Shown here in pieces: positions 1-8,165 of a DNA stretch of 64,000 bases; position 1 is the first letter of the stretch; each line of letters starts with the position of its first letter. Origin of the DNA: Candidatus Latescibacterota bacterium (lineage in GTDB: Bacteria; Latescibacterota; UBA2968; UBA8231); NCBI GenBank assembly GCA_022819745.1, contig JAJEGS010000018.1, positions 1 to 64,000 on the forward strand. Reading direction: 5' to 3'. Under the pieces are notes generated by a model. That model was not told the DNA's origin. It was given only the letters and a program-made list of their open reading frames with translations, and made no database searches. Both the position numbers and the translations under genes were made by a program.

Positions 1-110
1 CAGACCACATCGACGACGTAGCCGAGGCCGTCTGCATGTCAATCACCGCCCAGCATCATGATAACGACCTGATTCGAGGCTTCTTCAAATATGCACAACT
101 TAAACTGTAA
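1..110 (+). CDS. C-terminal fragment of an unknown protein, cut by the window edge
   Basis: An open frame enters from the left edge (codons in phase with position 3) and stops at TAA 108-110. The readable tail is about 35 residues, with IDDVAEAV near its start and GFFKYAQLKL at its end. I do not recognise the family. The balanced composition and clean stop suggest a real gene end. It lies 28 bp before the target duplication of the IS element, so the insertion fell just downstream of it without breaking it. Confidence 0.4.
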   Translation, partial: DHIDDVAEAVCMSITAQHHDNDLIRGFFKYAQLKL

Positions 111-145
111 AGTATTCCTTTATTTTTGCAGACCTCAATAAATAA

Positions 146-164
146 CTGATGTTACGCAGCTTTG
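146..164 (+). repeat. Left terminal inverted repeat of the IS
   Basis: This 19-bp end matches the reverse complement of 1235-1253 except at one position (C versus T near the inner edge). TAAATAA at 139-145 abuts it on the outside. Confidence 0.92.
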
Positions 165-188
165 CTTTATCCTAGGTATATTCTCGCC

Positions 189-1247
189 ATGGACAAACCC
201 CTGTTAGAATTGTATAGCGATTATCTGCTCAGTTCGTTTGGCGCGACCACGGCCACGGGCTTGTCGGCGTTGGTCGAAGGGGCCGTCAGCCACGATCAGG
301 TCACGCGCTTTCTGTCGGCGGCCGACTACGATGGCAAAACGTTGTGGCAGCAGATCAAGCCCTTGGTACGCAAAATCCAACAGGACGATGGGGTGCTCAT
401 CGTCGATGATACGATCCAACCAAAGCCGCATACGGATGAGAATGATCTGATCTGTTGGCATTATGATCACAGTCAAAACCGTTCGGTCAAGGGCATCAAC
501 CTGCTCAACTGTGTCTATCATGCCGATGGGGTGAGTCTGCCGGTAACCTATGCGTTGATCCGTAAACCGATCCTGTTTTCGGATGTGAAAACCCGCCGGG
601 TCAAGCGTAAGAGTCTACACACCAAAAATGAGTTGATGCGTCAGATGTTGTGCATGTGTCGACACAATCAAATAAAGTATCGCTATGTGTTGGCCGATAG
701 CTGGTTTTCGGCCAAAGACAACCTCACCTTCATCCACCAGACCCTGCAAAAACACTTCGTCGTCGCCCTTAAATCCAATCGGACGGTTGCCTTGAGCTAT
801 CAACAGAAACGCCAAGGTGCTTTCACCCGCATAGATCGCTGCGAGTTACCCGAACATCAGCCGGTGCAAGCCTGGATCAAAGGACTGGATTTCCCCGTCC
901 TACTACTCCGGCAGGTCTTTACACACCAAGATGGCAGCACCGGCACGTTGTATCTGGCCTGCAGCGATCTAACCTGTGATGGCCCCACCCTCGAAGCAAT
1001 CTACCAGAAACGGTGGAACGTGGAGATCTTTCATAAAACGCTCAAGTCCCATGCCGCCTTAGCTAAGTCGCCGACGAGACGGGAACGCACCCAAAGCAAC
1101 CACTGTTTTATGGCCATATATGCCGCCGGGCGCTTGGAGAGCCTGCGCATCAAGCACCGGCTCAAGCATTTCGCGTTGCGATCACAACTCTATCTCAACG
1201 CCCTCCGATGTGCCTTTGAGGAGCTACAAAACCTCAAAACTGCGTAA
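189..1247 (+). CDS. DDE transposase, IS4/IS701-like
   Basis: The 352-residue transposase mobilises the surrounding IS by a DDE cut-and-paste mechanism. Visible family marks are an N-terminal KPLLELYSDYLLSSFG, a first catalytic Asp in VLIVDDTIQ followed by TDENDLICWHYDHS, a second in VLADSWFSAKDN, and a C-terminal YQKRWNVEIFHKTLKSH carrying the YREK-type segment with its Glu. I chose ATG 189 because the upstream in-frame TTG at 162 lies inside the left inverted repeat and the family normally starts near MxKPLL. The frame is intact to a stop that overlaps the right repeat. IS4 versus IS701 cannot be settled by eye, and the 7-bp duplication fits neither textbook value well. Confidence 0.92.
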   Translation: MDKPLLELYSDYLLSSFGATTATGLSALVEGAVSHDQVTRFLSAADYDGKTLWQQIKPLVRKIQQDDGVLIVDDTIQPKPHTDENDLICWHYDHSQNRSVKGINLLNCVYHADGVSLPVTYALIRKPILFSDVKTRRVKRKSLHTKNELMRQMLCMCRHNQIKYRYVLADSWFSAKDNLTFIHQTLQKHFVVALKSNRTVALSYQQKRQGAFTRIDRCELPEHQPVQAWIKGLDFPVLLLRQVFTHQDGSTGTLYLACSDLTCDGPTLEAIYQKRWNVEIFHKTLKSHAALAKSPTRRERTQSNHCFMAIYAAGRLESLRIKHRLKHFALRSQLYLNALRCAFEELQNLKTA

Positions 1248-1253
1248 CATCAG
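1235..1253 (-). repeat. Right terminal inverted repeat of the IS
   Basis: This is the inverted copy of 146-164 with one mismatch. It includes the transposase stop codon (1245-1247). The direct duplication TAAATAA follows at 1254-1260. Confidence 0.92.
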
Positions 1254-1326
1254 TAAATAACTCAGCCGCTTCTAAAGGGAGCAGAGGCGGCATTTGAAAC
1301 GAAATCTGAGGAAGGGAGCCTGCACT

Positions 1327-1527
1327 ATGCTACCTGTCAAAGAGCAGTATATCATCGACGAAAATGGTCAGCGCGTCAGCGTGGTGCTCGAAATCGGTGC
1401 CTACCAAAAGCTGCTGGAAGAACTAGAAGAGCTAGAATCGATTCGGGCCTATGACCAAGCTAAGTCAAGAGACGATGAGGCGATTCCTTTTGAGCAAGCG
1501 GTGGAAGAAATCGAAAGGGAGCGCTGA
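1327..1527 (+). CDS. RelB/Phd-like antitoxin
   Basis: The 66-residue acidic protein sits directly upstream of a RelE/ParE-like toxin, the usual order for type II toxin-antitoxin pairs. It begins MLPVKEQYIID, has a short basic and hydrophobic core (QRVSVVLEIGAYQKLLEELEEL) typical of the DNA-binding half of these antitoxins, and a disordered acidic tail (DDEAIPFEQAVEEIERER) likely to wrap the toxin. ATG 1327 is preceded by the purine-rich GGAAGGGAG; an upstream in-frame TTG at 1294 is less likely. Expected roles are toxin neutralisation and autorepression. The exact family is uncertain. Confidence 0.8.
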   Translation: MLPVKEQYIIDENGQRVSVVLEIGAYQKLLEELEELESIRAYDQAKSRDDEAIPFEQAVEEIERER

Positions 1528-1529
1528 AA

Positions 1530-1781
1530 TTGTACGATCTTAGAATCCGGCGGCAAGCGCAGAGAGAATTGGCCCAATTGCCGTCTGGAATCTATGAGAA
1601 AGTGCGCGATACTGTGCGAATGCTAGCCAACCAACCCCGTCCAGCAGGATGCCGCAAACTGAAGGGGCGTGAAGGCTGGCGCATCCGGGCTGGGGATTAC
1701 CGAGTGATTTATGAAATTGACGATCAGCAGAGTACGGTGACGGTTTTACACATTGGACATCGACGGGATGTCTACCGCTGA
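1530..1781 (+). CDS. RelE/ParE-family toxin
   Basis: The 83-residue basic protein has the RelE/ParE fold signature: an N-terminal IRRQAQRELAQLP, a central LKGREGWRIRAGDYRVIYEI strand pair and a C-terminal VLHIGHRRDVYR. RelE members cut mRNA on the ribosome, while ParE members poison gyrase. The RIRAGDYRVIYEI and HRRDVY segments favour a RelE-type ribosome-dependent nuclease. It starts with TTG two bases after the antitoxin stop, so translation is probably coupled. No frame damage is seen. Confidence 0.88.
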   Translation: MYDLRIRRQAQRELAQLPSGIYEKVRDTVRMLANQPRPAGCRKLKGREGWRIRAGDYRVIYEIDDQQSTVTVLHIGHRRDVYR

Positions 1782-1810
1782 ATGAAAGACTGTCTGCTGG
1801 GATAAACTCT

Positions 1811-3166
1811 ATGACTACCGACGCAGCGCTTCTCCACCGCGACCCGCAATACACCTACCCGGTTCTCGTCAAGGGCGAGGGGATTTACTTATACGACGAA
1901 GCTGGCAATCGCTATATCGACGGCACGGCCGGGGCTGGCAACGTCACTTTGGGCCACGGTCGCCATGAAGTCGTCGAGGCTATGGCCGCCCAAGGACGGG
2001 AGTTGGCCTATTGTTTTTCGACGTTTTTTACTAACCCACCGGCCCTTGAGTACGCCCACCGCTTAGCCGAACTGGCTCCCGGGGATTTGAACCACGCGTA
2101 CTTTGTCTCGGGTGGCTCCGAAGGCGTGGAGACGGCCATTAAACTGGCCCGCTTGTACCATGTGCAGCGGGGCCAAGCGCAAAAGTACCAGATCATTGGT
2201 CGCTGGCGCGGCTATCACGGCGCTACCTTGGGTGCCTTGGCTGCTACTGGGATGCCGGGGCTGCGGGCACCTTTTGAGCCGTATCTGCCGGCTTTTCCAC
2301 ACATTGCCTCGTGCTATCCCTACCGCTGCGCGTTTGCCGGTTGCGAAGATCGCTGCAATTTGACTTGTGCCCGCCAGTTAGAAGAGACCATCCGCGAGGT
2401 CGGGGCCGACAACATCGTCGCCTTTATCGTCGAGCCGGTGGTCATGGCTGGGGTCGCCGCTGGGGTACCGCCGCCCGATTACTATCCTCTCATCCGCCAG
2501 ATCTGCGACGAGCACGACGTTCTCTTTATCGCCGATGAGATCATCACCGGCTTTGGCCGCACCGGTAAGCTCTTTGCCATTGAACACTGGGATGTGGTGC
2601 CCGATATGATCGTTTTTGGCAAAGGGGCCAGCAGCGGGTACGCGCCCTTGGGAGGGGTGTTGCTAAGCGAACAGATGCGGCGGGACCTCACGCGCAGCGG
2701 CCAAGCTCTGCCGCACGTTTTTACCTATGTCAATAACCCAGTGTCTATGCGCGCTGGCTTGGCCGTACTGGACCTGCTAAGAGAAGAAGGCATTGTGGAA
2801 CACGCCGCTCAAGTCGGGGACTATTTGCAGGAAAAGGCCCAGGGTTTGACGCACCACGCTTGCGTCGGCCAAGTGCGCGGCAAGGGTCTAATGTTGGGCA
2901 TTGAATTGGTCCAAGATCGCCGCAGCCGCAAGCCGTTTCCCGCCGAGTGGGGTGTGTCGCGGCGCGTGTCTCAACTGACCTTGGAACGGGGGTTGGCTAT
3001 TTCGGGCGCTAGCGGGGGAGCCGACTGGGTCGAGGGCGACGATTTGCGCTTTTACCCGCCGCTGATCATTACGCAAAAACAGCTCGACGAGTCCCTGGCT
3101 ATCATGGACGAGTGTTTGGGTCTGCTGGAAGCGGAACTGCGGCAAAAGGGCTGGGTGCCGACCTAG
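1811..3166 (+). CDS. Class III aminotransferase (aspartate aminotransferase superfamily)
   Basis: The 451-residue PLP enzyme moves an amino group from an amine or omega-amino acid to a keto acid; its substrate cannot be read from sequence. Family marks are GTAGAGNVTLGHG near residue 40, the PLP-phosphate site VSGGSEGVETAIKLAR near 100, the cofactor Asp in FIADEIITGFGR (D242) and the Schiff-base Lys in IVFGKGASSGYAPLG (K271). A cluster of five Cys (residues about 168-186) precedes the cofactor domain, as in some family members. It stands alone after the toxin-antitoxin pair and is convergent with the PL11 gene, so context does not name the substrate. Confidence 0.9.
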   Translation: MTTDAALLHRDPQYTYPVLVKGEGIYLYDEAGNRYIDGTAGAGNVTLGHGRHEVVEAMAAQGRELAYCFSTFFTNPPALEYAHRLAELAPGDLNHAYFVSGGSEGVETAIKLARLYHVQRGQAQKYQIIGRWRGYHGATLGALAATGMPGLRAPFEPYLPAFPHIASCYPYRCAFAGCEDRCNLTCARQLEETIREVGADNIVAFIVEPVVMAGVAAGVPPPDYYPLIRQICDEHDVLFIADEIITGFGRTGKLFAIEHWDVVPDMIVFGKGASSGYAPLGGVLLSEQMRRDLTRSGQALPHVFTYVNNPVSMRAGLAVLDLLREEGIVEHAAQVGDYLQEKAQGLTHHACVGQVRGKGLMLGIELVQDRRSRKPFPAEWGVSRRVSQLTLERGLAISGASGGADWVEGDDLRFYPPLIITQKQLDESLAIMDECLGLLEAELRQKGWVPT

Positions 3167-3241
3167 TTTAGCGTTCGCAGCTAAAACCGCGAAACGACCC
3201 TATCCAATAGGCCAGATCGCCCCTATCTGCCACCGGCGCAA

Positions 3242-5458
3242 TCAGTCGCTGCCGAGATAATAGCTGGTCATTGGTACTTGGTCGTACCCCATCGCCTTTA
3301 AAGCTACGTCGATCCGATAGAGTGGATCCTGCATGAGACAGACGCGGCGGTCAGTGGCTGGTATGATCGTGGTGTAGATGCGCAGTTCCCCAGAGGTATA
3401 GGTTATGATTTCTTCGCGCCAGTCGCCGAGGATATCGGCCCAAGCCATCACATTACCCTCTATATCGCTGGTCAAAACGGGACCCTGCCATTTGGAGACG
3501 CTGCCTCGGGTTTGTAGCTCGCGCAATGGGTCGGCATCCCACCAGACTAGACCATCCAGCGGCGGGATGTCTCCTGGGATGGCTTCGCCCTTGGCCGTGT
3601 AAAAAAAGCGGTCTGCCCAGACTTCCATACCTGGATAGGCGGGGTCAATGTCGCCGACGAGGGCGCGGTCGATTTCGTTGTCAATCGTTTCGCTGTCCGT
3701 GCCGAAAATGAGATTACCGGTGCGAGCGTCCCAAAGACTGACCCCGTTTTGCGGGTGGGGGTCCTCATAGCTGTACCACACTTCTAGGCCGGGGCGTTCG
3801 GGATCGATATCCGTTACGTAGAACCGGTCCCCGTGGCCCAAGCCAGTGCTCCACATAGTGCGGCCGTCGTTGTCGATGGCCAGCGAGCCGTTGAGGATTT
3901 CGTCGCGGCCGTCGCTGTCGATATCGGCGACGTGAATACTGTGCTGACCCTGACCTTGGTACTTCCAGCCGGCGCGTTCGTTGGTCCAGCTCCAGGCTTT
4001 CTCAAGCTGGGCGTCTTGTAAAAGCCAAGCATCTACTTTCATCAGGCCATAGATACCGCGCAGCACAAGCAGGCTAGGAGTTTTGCCGTCGAGGTAAGCC
4101 ACGCCCATCATATTGCGGTTCATGCGGTTGCCCACTTCGTCGCCCCAATCGCTGGGTTTGCCGCGTGCGATCCAGGGTACTTTGGCGATTTCTGCGCCGG
4201 TCTCGCCATTCCAGACAGAGCAGTATTCTGGCCCGGTGAGGATGCGCGCGTTGGCCCCGCGCGGGTCCCCCTCGCCGGTCTTGAGGGCGACCTCGGCTTT
4301 GCCGTCGCCGTTGAAATCGTAAACGATCATCGGCGAGGTCCAGGTGCCCAGCTCAATGGACCAGCCCAAGTCGTTGCGCCATAGCCAAGTTCCGTCGCGT
4401 TTATACGCTTCAACTTTGAAGGTGTCCGGGCTGGGGCGCGGAATGCCCGGATCCACCCGACCTCTCGGGCGCTTGACGACGAAATCGTATTCGCCGTCGC
4501 CATCGAGATCGCCGATGCCGATTTTGTGGATCCCGTCTTCGGGCAAGTCGTCGCGCAGCTTGATTGCGATGTATTGTTGCGCGGGAGAATTGGCCGGCAA
4601 CGCAGCGGACGCAGTCGCCTCCTGCTGTTGTTCCTGCCCAGCTATAATCGACCGCACCCACCAGGTGTTCTCCCGATCTAGGGGAGCCGTAGCATCTACG
4701 AAATCCGTGGTTTCTTTTAGGGGTACAGCATTGAGTTTTATGGCCTTGCCGCCGTCGGTTGCGCGATAGATGTTGAAGGCGATGTCCTCGGGGTCTTGTT
4801 GGCGCAATCGCCAGCCCAAGTATATCTGATTCTCGCCGCTGGCGATGGCCACCATGCCGCGTCCGAGATCCTCCTCGACGCGTTCTTGGGCCCAGCCCAA
4901 TGATTTTGCTTTGCGGCCTGGGTTGAGCGAATAAAAGTTGAAGTTTGGCGGGATGAATTCTCGTGGCCCGACGGGTTCGTCTTGGGTGTAGATCAGCGTT
5001 GCTTGGGTCTCGCGCCGGGGGGAACTGGATACATACTCGATGACTAAGACTTGCCCGCCTTCTTGCAAACTCCACGTTTCGCTCGTAGCGATTGCGAATT
5101 CATTGCCTCTGCGGCGAAAGACGGTTTTGGTTGCGATGATGAGGCTTTGTCCGTCGGCGGTCCAGTTAGCATTGGATAGGCGCGGAAAGTTTCTGAATTC
5201 GGACGAAATTTCTGTGCCATCGAGAGGGAAGTTTTCATAGGCGGCGAAGCTATCATACACTCGCTCAATTGCTATGTCGTCTTGCTCTTGGATGACGACG
5301 AGTTGCAGAGCAGCGAATCGGCCGCCGATATTGGAGGGTTCACTTCTGTCCTTTTGTAGATACCAAGCCCCGGAAAAATCGACCTTTCCGTCTTGTGCAG
5401 GTGAGTTGGTTGCGATGAGAAATAGGAATAGGAAAGGAAGAAGTTTGCTAGTGTTCAT
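3242..5458 (-). CDS. Secreted rhamnogalacturonan lyase, polysaccharide lyase family 11
   Basis: The protein (738 residues) should cleave the rhamnose-galacturonate backbone of pectin by beta-elimination outside the cytoplasm. It starts with a hydrophobic signal peptide (LLPFLFLFLIA then NSPAQ). An N-terminal lipocalin-like region (about 25-170) precedes the PL11 part, which has GWRLRQQDP, repeated calcium-binding blades (DLDGDGEYDFVVK, DFNGDGKAEVALKTGEG, DIDSDGRDEIL) and the family signature HGDRFYVTDIDPERPGLEVW. ATG 5458 follows a strong GGAGGTG; longer in-frame starts run into the upstream gene. It overlaps the HEPN gene by 11 bp, so translation is probably coupled, an odd pairing of pectin enzyme and defence-like protein. 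Confidence 0.9.
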   Translation of the reverse strand: MNTSKLLPFLFLFLIATNSPAQDGKVDFSGAWYLQKDRSEPSNIGGRFAALQLVVIQEQDDIAIERVYDSFAAYENFPLDGTEISSEFRNFPRLSNANWTADGQSLIIATKTVFRRRGNEFAIATSETWSLQEGGQVLVIEYVSSSPRRETQATLIYTQDEPVGPREFIPPNFNFYSLNPGRKAKSLGWAQERVEEDLGRGMVAIASGENQIYLGWRLRQQDPEDIAFNIYRATDGGKAIKLNAVPLKETTDFVDATAPLDRENTWWVRSIIAGQEQQQEATASAALPANSPAQQYIAIKLRDDLPEDGIHKIGIGDLDGDGEYDFVVKRPRGRVDPGIPRPSPDTFKVEAYKRDGTWLWRNDLGWSIELGTWTSPMIVYDFNGDGKAEVALKTGEGDPRGANARILTGPEYCSVWNGETGAEIAKVPWIARGKPSDWGDEVGNRMNRNMMGVAYLDGKTPSLLVLRGIYGLMKVDAWLLQDAQLEKAWSWTNERAGWKYQGQGQHSIHVADIDSDGRDEILNGSLAIDNDGRTMWSTGLGHGDRFYVTDIDPERPGLEVWYSYEDPHPQNGVSLWDARTGNLIFGTDSETIDNEIDRALVGDIDPAYPGMEVWADRFFYTAKGEAIPGDIPPLDGLVWWDADPLRELQTRGSVSKWQGPVLTSDIEGNVMAWADILGDWREEIITYTSGELRIYTTIIPATDRRVCLMQDPLYRIDVALKAMGYDQVPMTSYYLGSD

Positions 5459-7025
5459 CTCGCACCTCCATTGAGGAATAAAATAGGCGGCTACCCGATC
5501 CGTATATTTGGGTTGCTTCTTCTCGGAGCTTATCCCAATCCCGTACCGGCCCTCGGGACAGTAATTCCGCGAGCGTGAGGCAGGCCAAGTCGCGTCCGTC
5601 CTCCAGCGCCTTGTCGATAGCAGATCGGTCGCCTTTGATCTTCTTTTTTCCATGCACGATGGCCGAACGGACTTCATAGAAGGACTTCACTCTAGCGGAT
5701 ATCCAGCCGCGTTTGTTGGTACTTGGGCCGAGCAGTCGTTTTGCTCGGCTCGCCAGTTGGTAGGCTAGGTTTTGTTTAATCGGCCCGTACATGATCTCCA
5801 AGGCGATGGAGACATCGAGGATGCGGTCTTCCGCACTAAATGGGCCGCCGACCCGGGCGAAAGAGGCGGCGAGCCGACGGATCGCAATGTCGATGACGTC
5901 GCGCTTGCCGCGATAGGTACACCAGCGGCTGGCCAATGTAGCGAAAGCAGCCGCGTCGTGCTGGCAGAACTGGTGTTCCTTGGGCCGCACGTCGGACAAG
6001 TAAGCGGAGGAGCTGCGAAAACCTAAAGCAAAGTTGGGATCAAGCTCCTCGACCCACTTGGCGACGCGGACAAAGCTCGTGTGGGAAATCAGGGGACTCC
6101 TCGTTACAATCGACAGCAGATCAACGAGGACTTTGTTGTCGTCTGGCAATCGGTCTGTAAGGTCAAGCTCGTAGTCGCCGGGGAAGCGGTACTTCACTTT
6201 CGGGGCGCACGCGCGGCAGGACTTATTGGAAAAATCGCCATCGTCAGGGGGAGGTGCGACGCCTGGTCCCCACCTTAGATCGCGCACGAGCGCGGTCGTG
6301 CTCACGGGACGGTTCAGCCGACGAGGATTGCGGCCTGCGCCGTCGAGCCACTTCTCGGGTTCGTCGGGTAGGCCGTACGTTGCCTTGGCGTCCGCGTAGG
6401 GTGCCAGATAGGCGTCGCGGCCAAGATCGAAGCGCCGGTCGAGTTTTAAGCCGTGCAAGAGCGTGATCTCGTAGGCCGGGAGATCGGCCTCTGCCCCAGC
6501 CGTTAGGTAGCGGTGCAGCAGTTGCGCTGCCTGCTCGCCGCTGTCCTCCATAGCGCGTTTGGCCAGATGGGATACGAGGGACTTCAGATCGACGTGGAAC
6601 CAATCGTGCGTGGGCAGAATGAAGCCGACCCCTTCGCGCTTGCCCGAACCGATCAGACTTGGTCGCAGCAAGGGATGCTCCCGCAGGATCGCCCTTGCTT
6701 CTATAGGATCGGACTTGAGCCAGAGGGGGGATTCTGCGAAGAGCTGCGCGGCGGCGGGATCGTGCTTGGCGCGGGCGGCGAGATCTCGGTATTCCCGGTG
6801 AATACTCGGCCAGTATTCATCTAGCGGGCCGTAGTGTGGGGTTTCTGGTGAAAAGGGGAAAGCGGGTCGCGCCTGTGCGGCAACATCTTCAAGCGCTGCG
6901 GCTAGCCGGCCGATCCAGTCCGCTGCGTTAAAGGCTGTGCCATTGGCTTGTTTATCAGGTCTGATAGAAACGTGCCCCTTGGAGTTGCCCCGGGTTGCAG
7001 TGGTGATTCCGTAATCGTCAGGCAT
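5448..7025 (-). CDS. ApeA-like HEPN-domain protein
   Basis: The 525-residue protein carries a C-terminal HEPN module. A helical region (about 399-432, SIALEIMYG...LAYQLASRAKRLL) is followed by FYEVRSAIVHGKKK, where R453 and H458 give the Rx4-6H catalytic motif of HEPN ribonucleases. This layout resembles the ApeA-like HEPN proteins known from anti-phage systems that cut RNA when triggered. The N-terminal 380 residues are not recognised and may sense the trigger; SCRACAPKVKYR near 270 has a Cys pair. The start has AAGGA upstream. The gene is co-oriented with, and overlaps, the PL11 lyase. The domain call is fairly firm; the defence role is inference. Confidence 0.72.
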   Translation of the reverse strand: MPDDYGITTATRGNSKGHVSIRPDKQANGTAFNAADWIGRLAAALEDVAAQARPAFPFSPETPHYGPLDEYWPSIHREYRDLAARAKHDPAAAQLFAESPLWLKSDPIEARAILREHPLLRPSLIGSGKREGVGFILPTHDWFHVDLKSLVSHLAKRAMEDSGEQAAQLLHRYLTAGAEADLPAYEITLLHGLKLDRRFDLGRDAYLAPYADAKATYGLPDEPEKWLDGAGRNPRRLNRPVSTTALVRDLRWGPGVAPPPDDGDFSNKSCRACAPKVKYRFPGDYELDLTDRLPDDNKVLVDLLSIVTRSPLISHTSFVRVAKWVEELDPNFALGFRSSSAYLSDVRPKEHQFCQHDAAAFATLASRWCTYRGKRDVIDIAIRRLAASFARVGGPFSAEDRILDVSIALEIMYGPIKQNLAYQLASRAKRLLGPSTNKRGWISARVKSFYEVRSAIVHGKKKIKGDRSAIDKALEDGRDLACLTLAELLSRGPVRDWDKLREEATQIYGSGSRLFYSSMEVRDEH

Positions 7026-7230
7026 GATGCGTCCTTGCTGAATAGTGGGGTCCGACGCTACTCCGGCAGGTGGAAAGTCTACTCGCCTCTTAAGAGAAAA
7101 ACAAGGGAAAAAGACCGGGTCAAGCGCACGAGTGTGGAGCCGCTACCACCCTCAAGGCCGGCCTTGTGTCGAATGCGAGAATGCGTTTTAGTAGCAACTA
7201 ATTCTGCGATTTTTCCAAGGAGATCGGCTG

Positions 7231-8124
7231 GTGAAGATATTGGTAGCGGGCAGTAGTGGCTTGATCGGTACCGCGCTTTGTAGCCGGTTGGAGCGCAAAG
7301 GGCACGAGGTAGTGCGTTTAGTGCGGCGAGAGCCAGCGCAAGGGGAGTTGCGCTGGGATCCAGAGGCCGGCGAGCTGGAGCAAGAGACTCTGGAGGGGAC
7401 AGAGGCGGCGGTTCATTTAGGGGGCCGGAACATAGCTGCCGGGCGCTGGACTGCCGCCGTCAAGGAGCAGTTGCTCCAGAGTCGGGTGCAGACGACGCAG
7501 CTACTCGCCACGCGCTTGGCGGAATTGGCCACGCCGCCGAGAGTGCTGGTCTGCGCGTCGGCCATCGGCATTTACGGCCATCGCCGCGATGAGGAACTGG
7601 ATGAAGAAAGCGACACCGGCGAGGGGTTTTTGGCCGAATTGGGCCGGGCGTGGGAAGGGGCGAGCGCCCTAGCTGCCGAGGCTGGTATCCGCGTCGTACA
7701 GGCCCGCTTGGGGATCGTCCTCAGTCGCCGAGGCGGAGCGCTGGCCAAGATGCTGTTGCCCTTCCGTTTGGGGGTGGGTGGCAAGATCGGCGACGGGCGG
7801 CAGTACGTTGGTTGGATTAGCTTGGAGGATGCGGTGGCGGCGCTGATCTATGCCGTGGAAAACGACGCCTTGCGCGGGCCGGTGAACCTGACCGCGCCGC
7901 AGCAGGTGACCAACGCCGAGTTGACGCGGACGTTGGGGCGCGTGCTACGGCGGCCGACTCTGTTACCGCTGCCGGCGTTTGCCGCCAAACTACTCTTGGG
8001 CGAGTTGGCCGAGGAGGGGTTGCTGGCTAGCCAGCGAGTGCGGCCGACGCAACTGTTGGAAGCGGGTTTCGAGTTTGCGTATCCCGAATTAGAGGGCGCG
8101 TTGCGCCACGCGCTGTCGTCGTGA
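7231..8124 (+). CDS. TIGR01777-type NAD(P)-dependent epimerase (YfcH/SDR39U1 family)
   Basis: The 297-residue extended short-chain dehydrogenase has the nucleotide-binding GSSGLIGTAL at residues 7-16 and the YfcH-family pattern HLGGRNIAAGRWT. The active-site region SAIGIYGHRRDEELDE follows, and the C-terminal half has the family's YVGWISLEDAVAAL. The reaction of this family is not established. GTG 7231 follows AAGGAGAT with good spacing. It precedes the sulfatase-like gene in the same direction by 41 bp, so the two may be cotranscribed. Confidence 0.88.
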   Translation: MKILVAGSSGLIGTALCSRLERKGHEVVRLVRREPAQGELRWDPEAGELEQETLEGTEAAVHLGGRNIAAGRWTAAVKEQLLQSRVQTTQLLATRLAELATPPRVLVCASAIGIYGHRRDEELDEESDTGEGFLAELGRAWEGASALAAEAGIRVVQARLGIVLSRRGGALAKMLLPFRLGVGGKIGDGRQYVGWISLEDAVAALIYAVENDALRGPVNLTAPQQVTNAELTRTLGRVLRRPTLLPLPAFAAKLLLGELAEEGLLASQRVRPTQLLEAGFEFAYPELEGALRHALSS

Positions 8125-8165
8125 TGCGTCACGTCGGATTGTAAACACAAGGAGCAGATGCTGTT

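Larger units (their letters stand above)
146..1253 (+). mobile_element. Complete single-gene insertion sequence with inverted repeats and 7-bp target duplication
   Basis: The element is 1108 bp and carries one transposase gene. Its ends are near-perfect 19-bp inverted repeats, beginning CTGATGTTACGCAG on the left and ending CTGCGTAACATCAG on the right. The heptamer TAAATAA lies directly outside both ends (139-145 and 1254-1260), as expected for a target-site duplication. The right repeat overlaps the transposase stop codon. Intact ends, intact gene and a perfect duplication suggest a recent, possibly still active insertion. Confidence 0.93.

Noticed and set aside
5458..5677. Longer N-terminus for the PL11 lyase
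   Set aside because: The extension has no family resemblance and lies in the HEPN gene; a signal peptide and a strong GGAGGTG mark ATG 5458.
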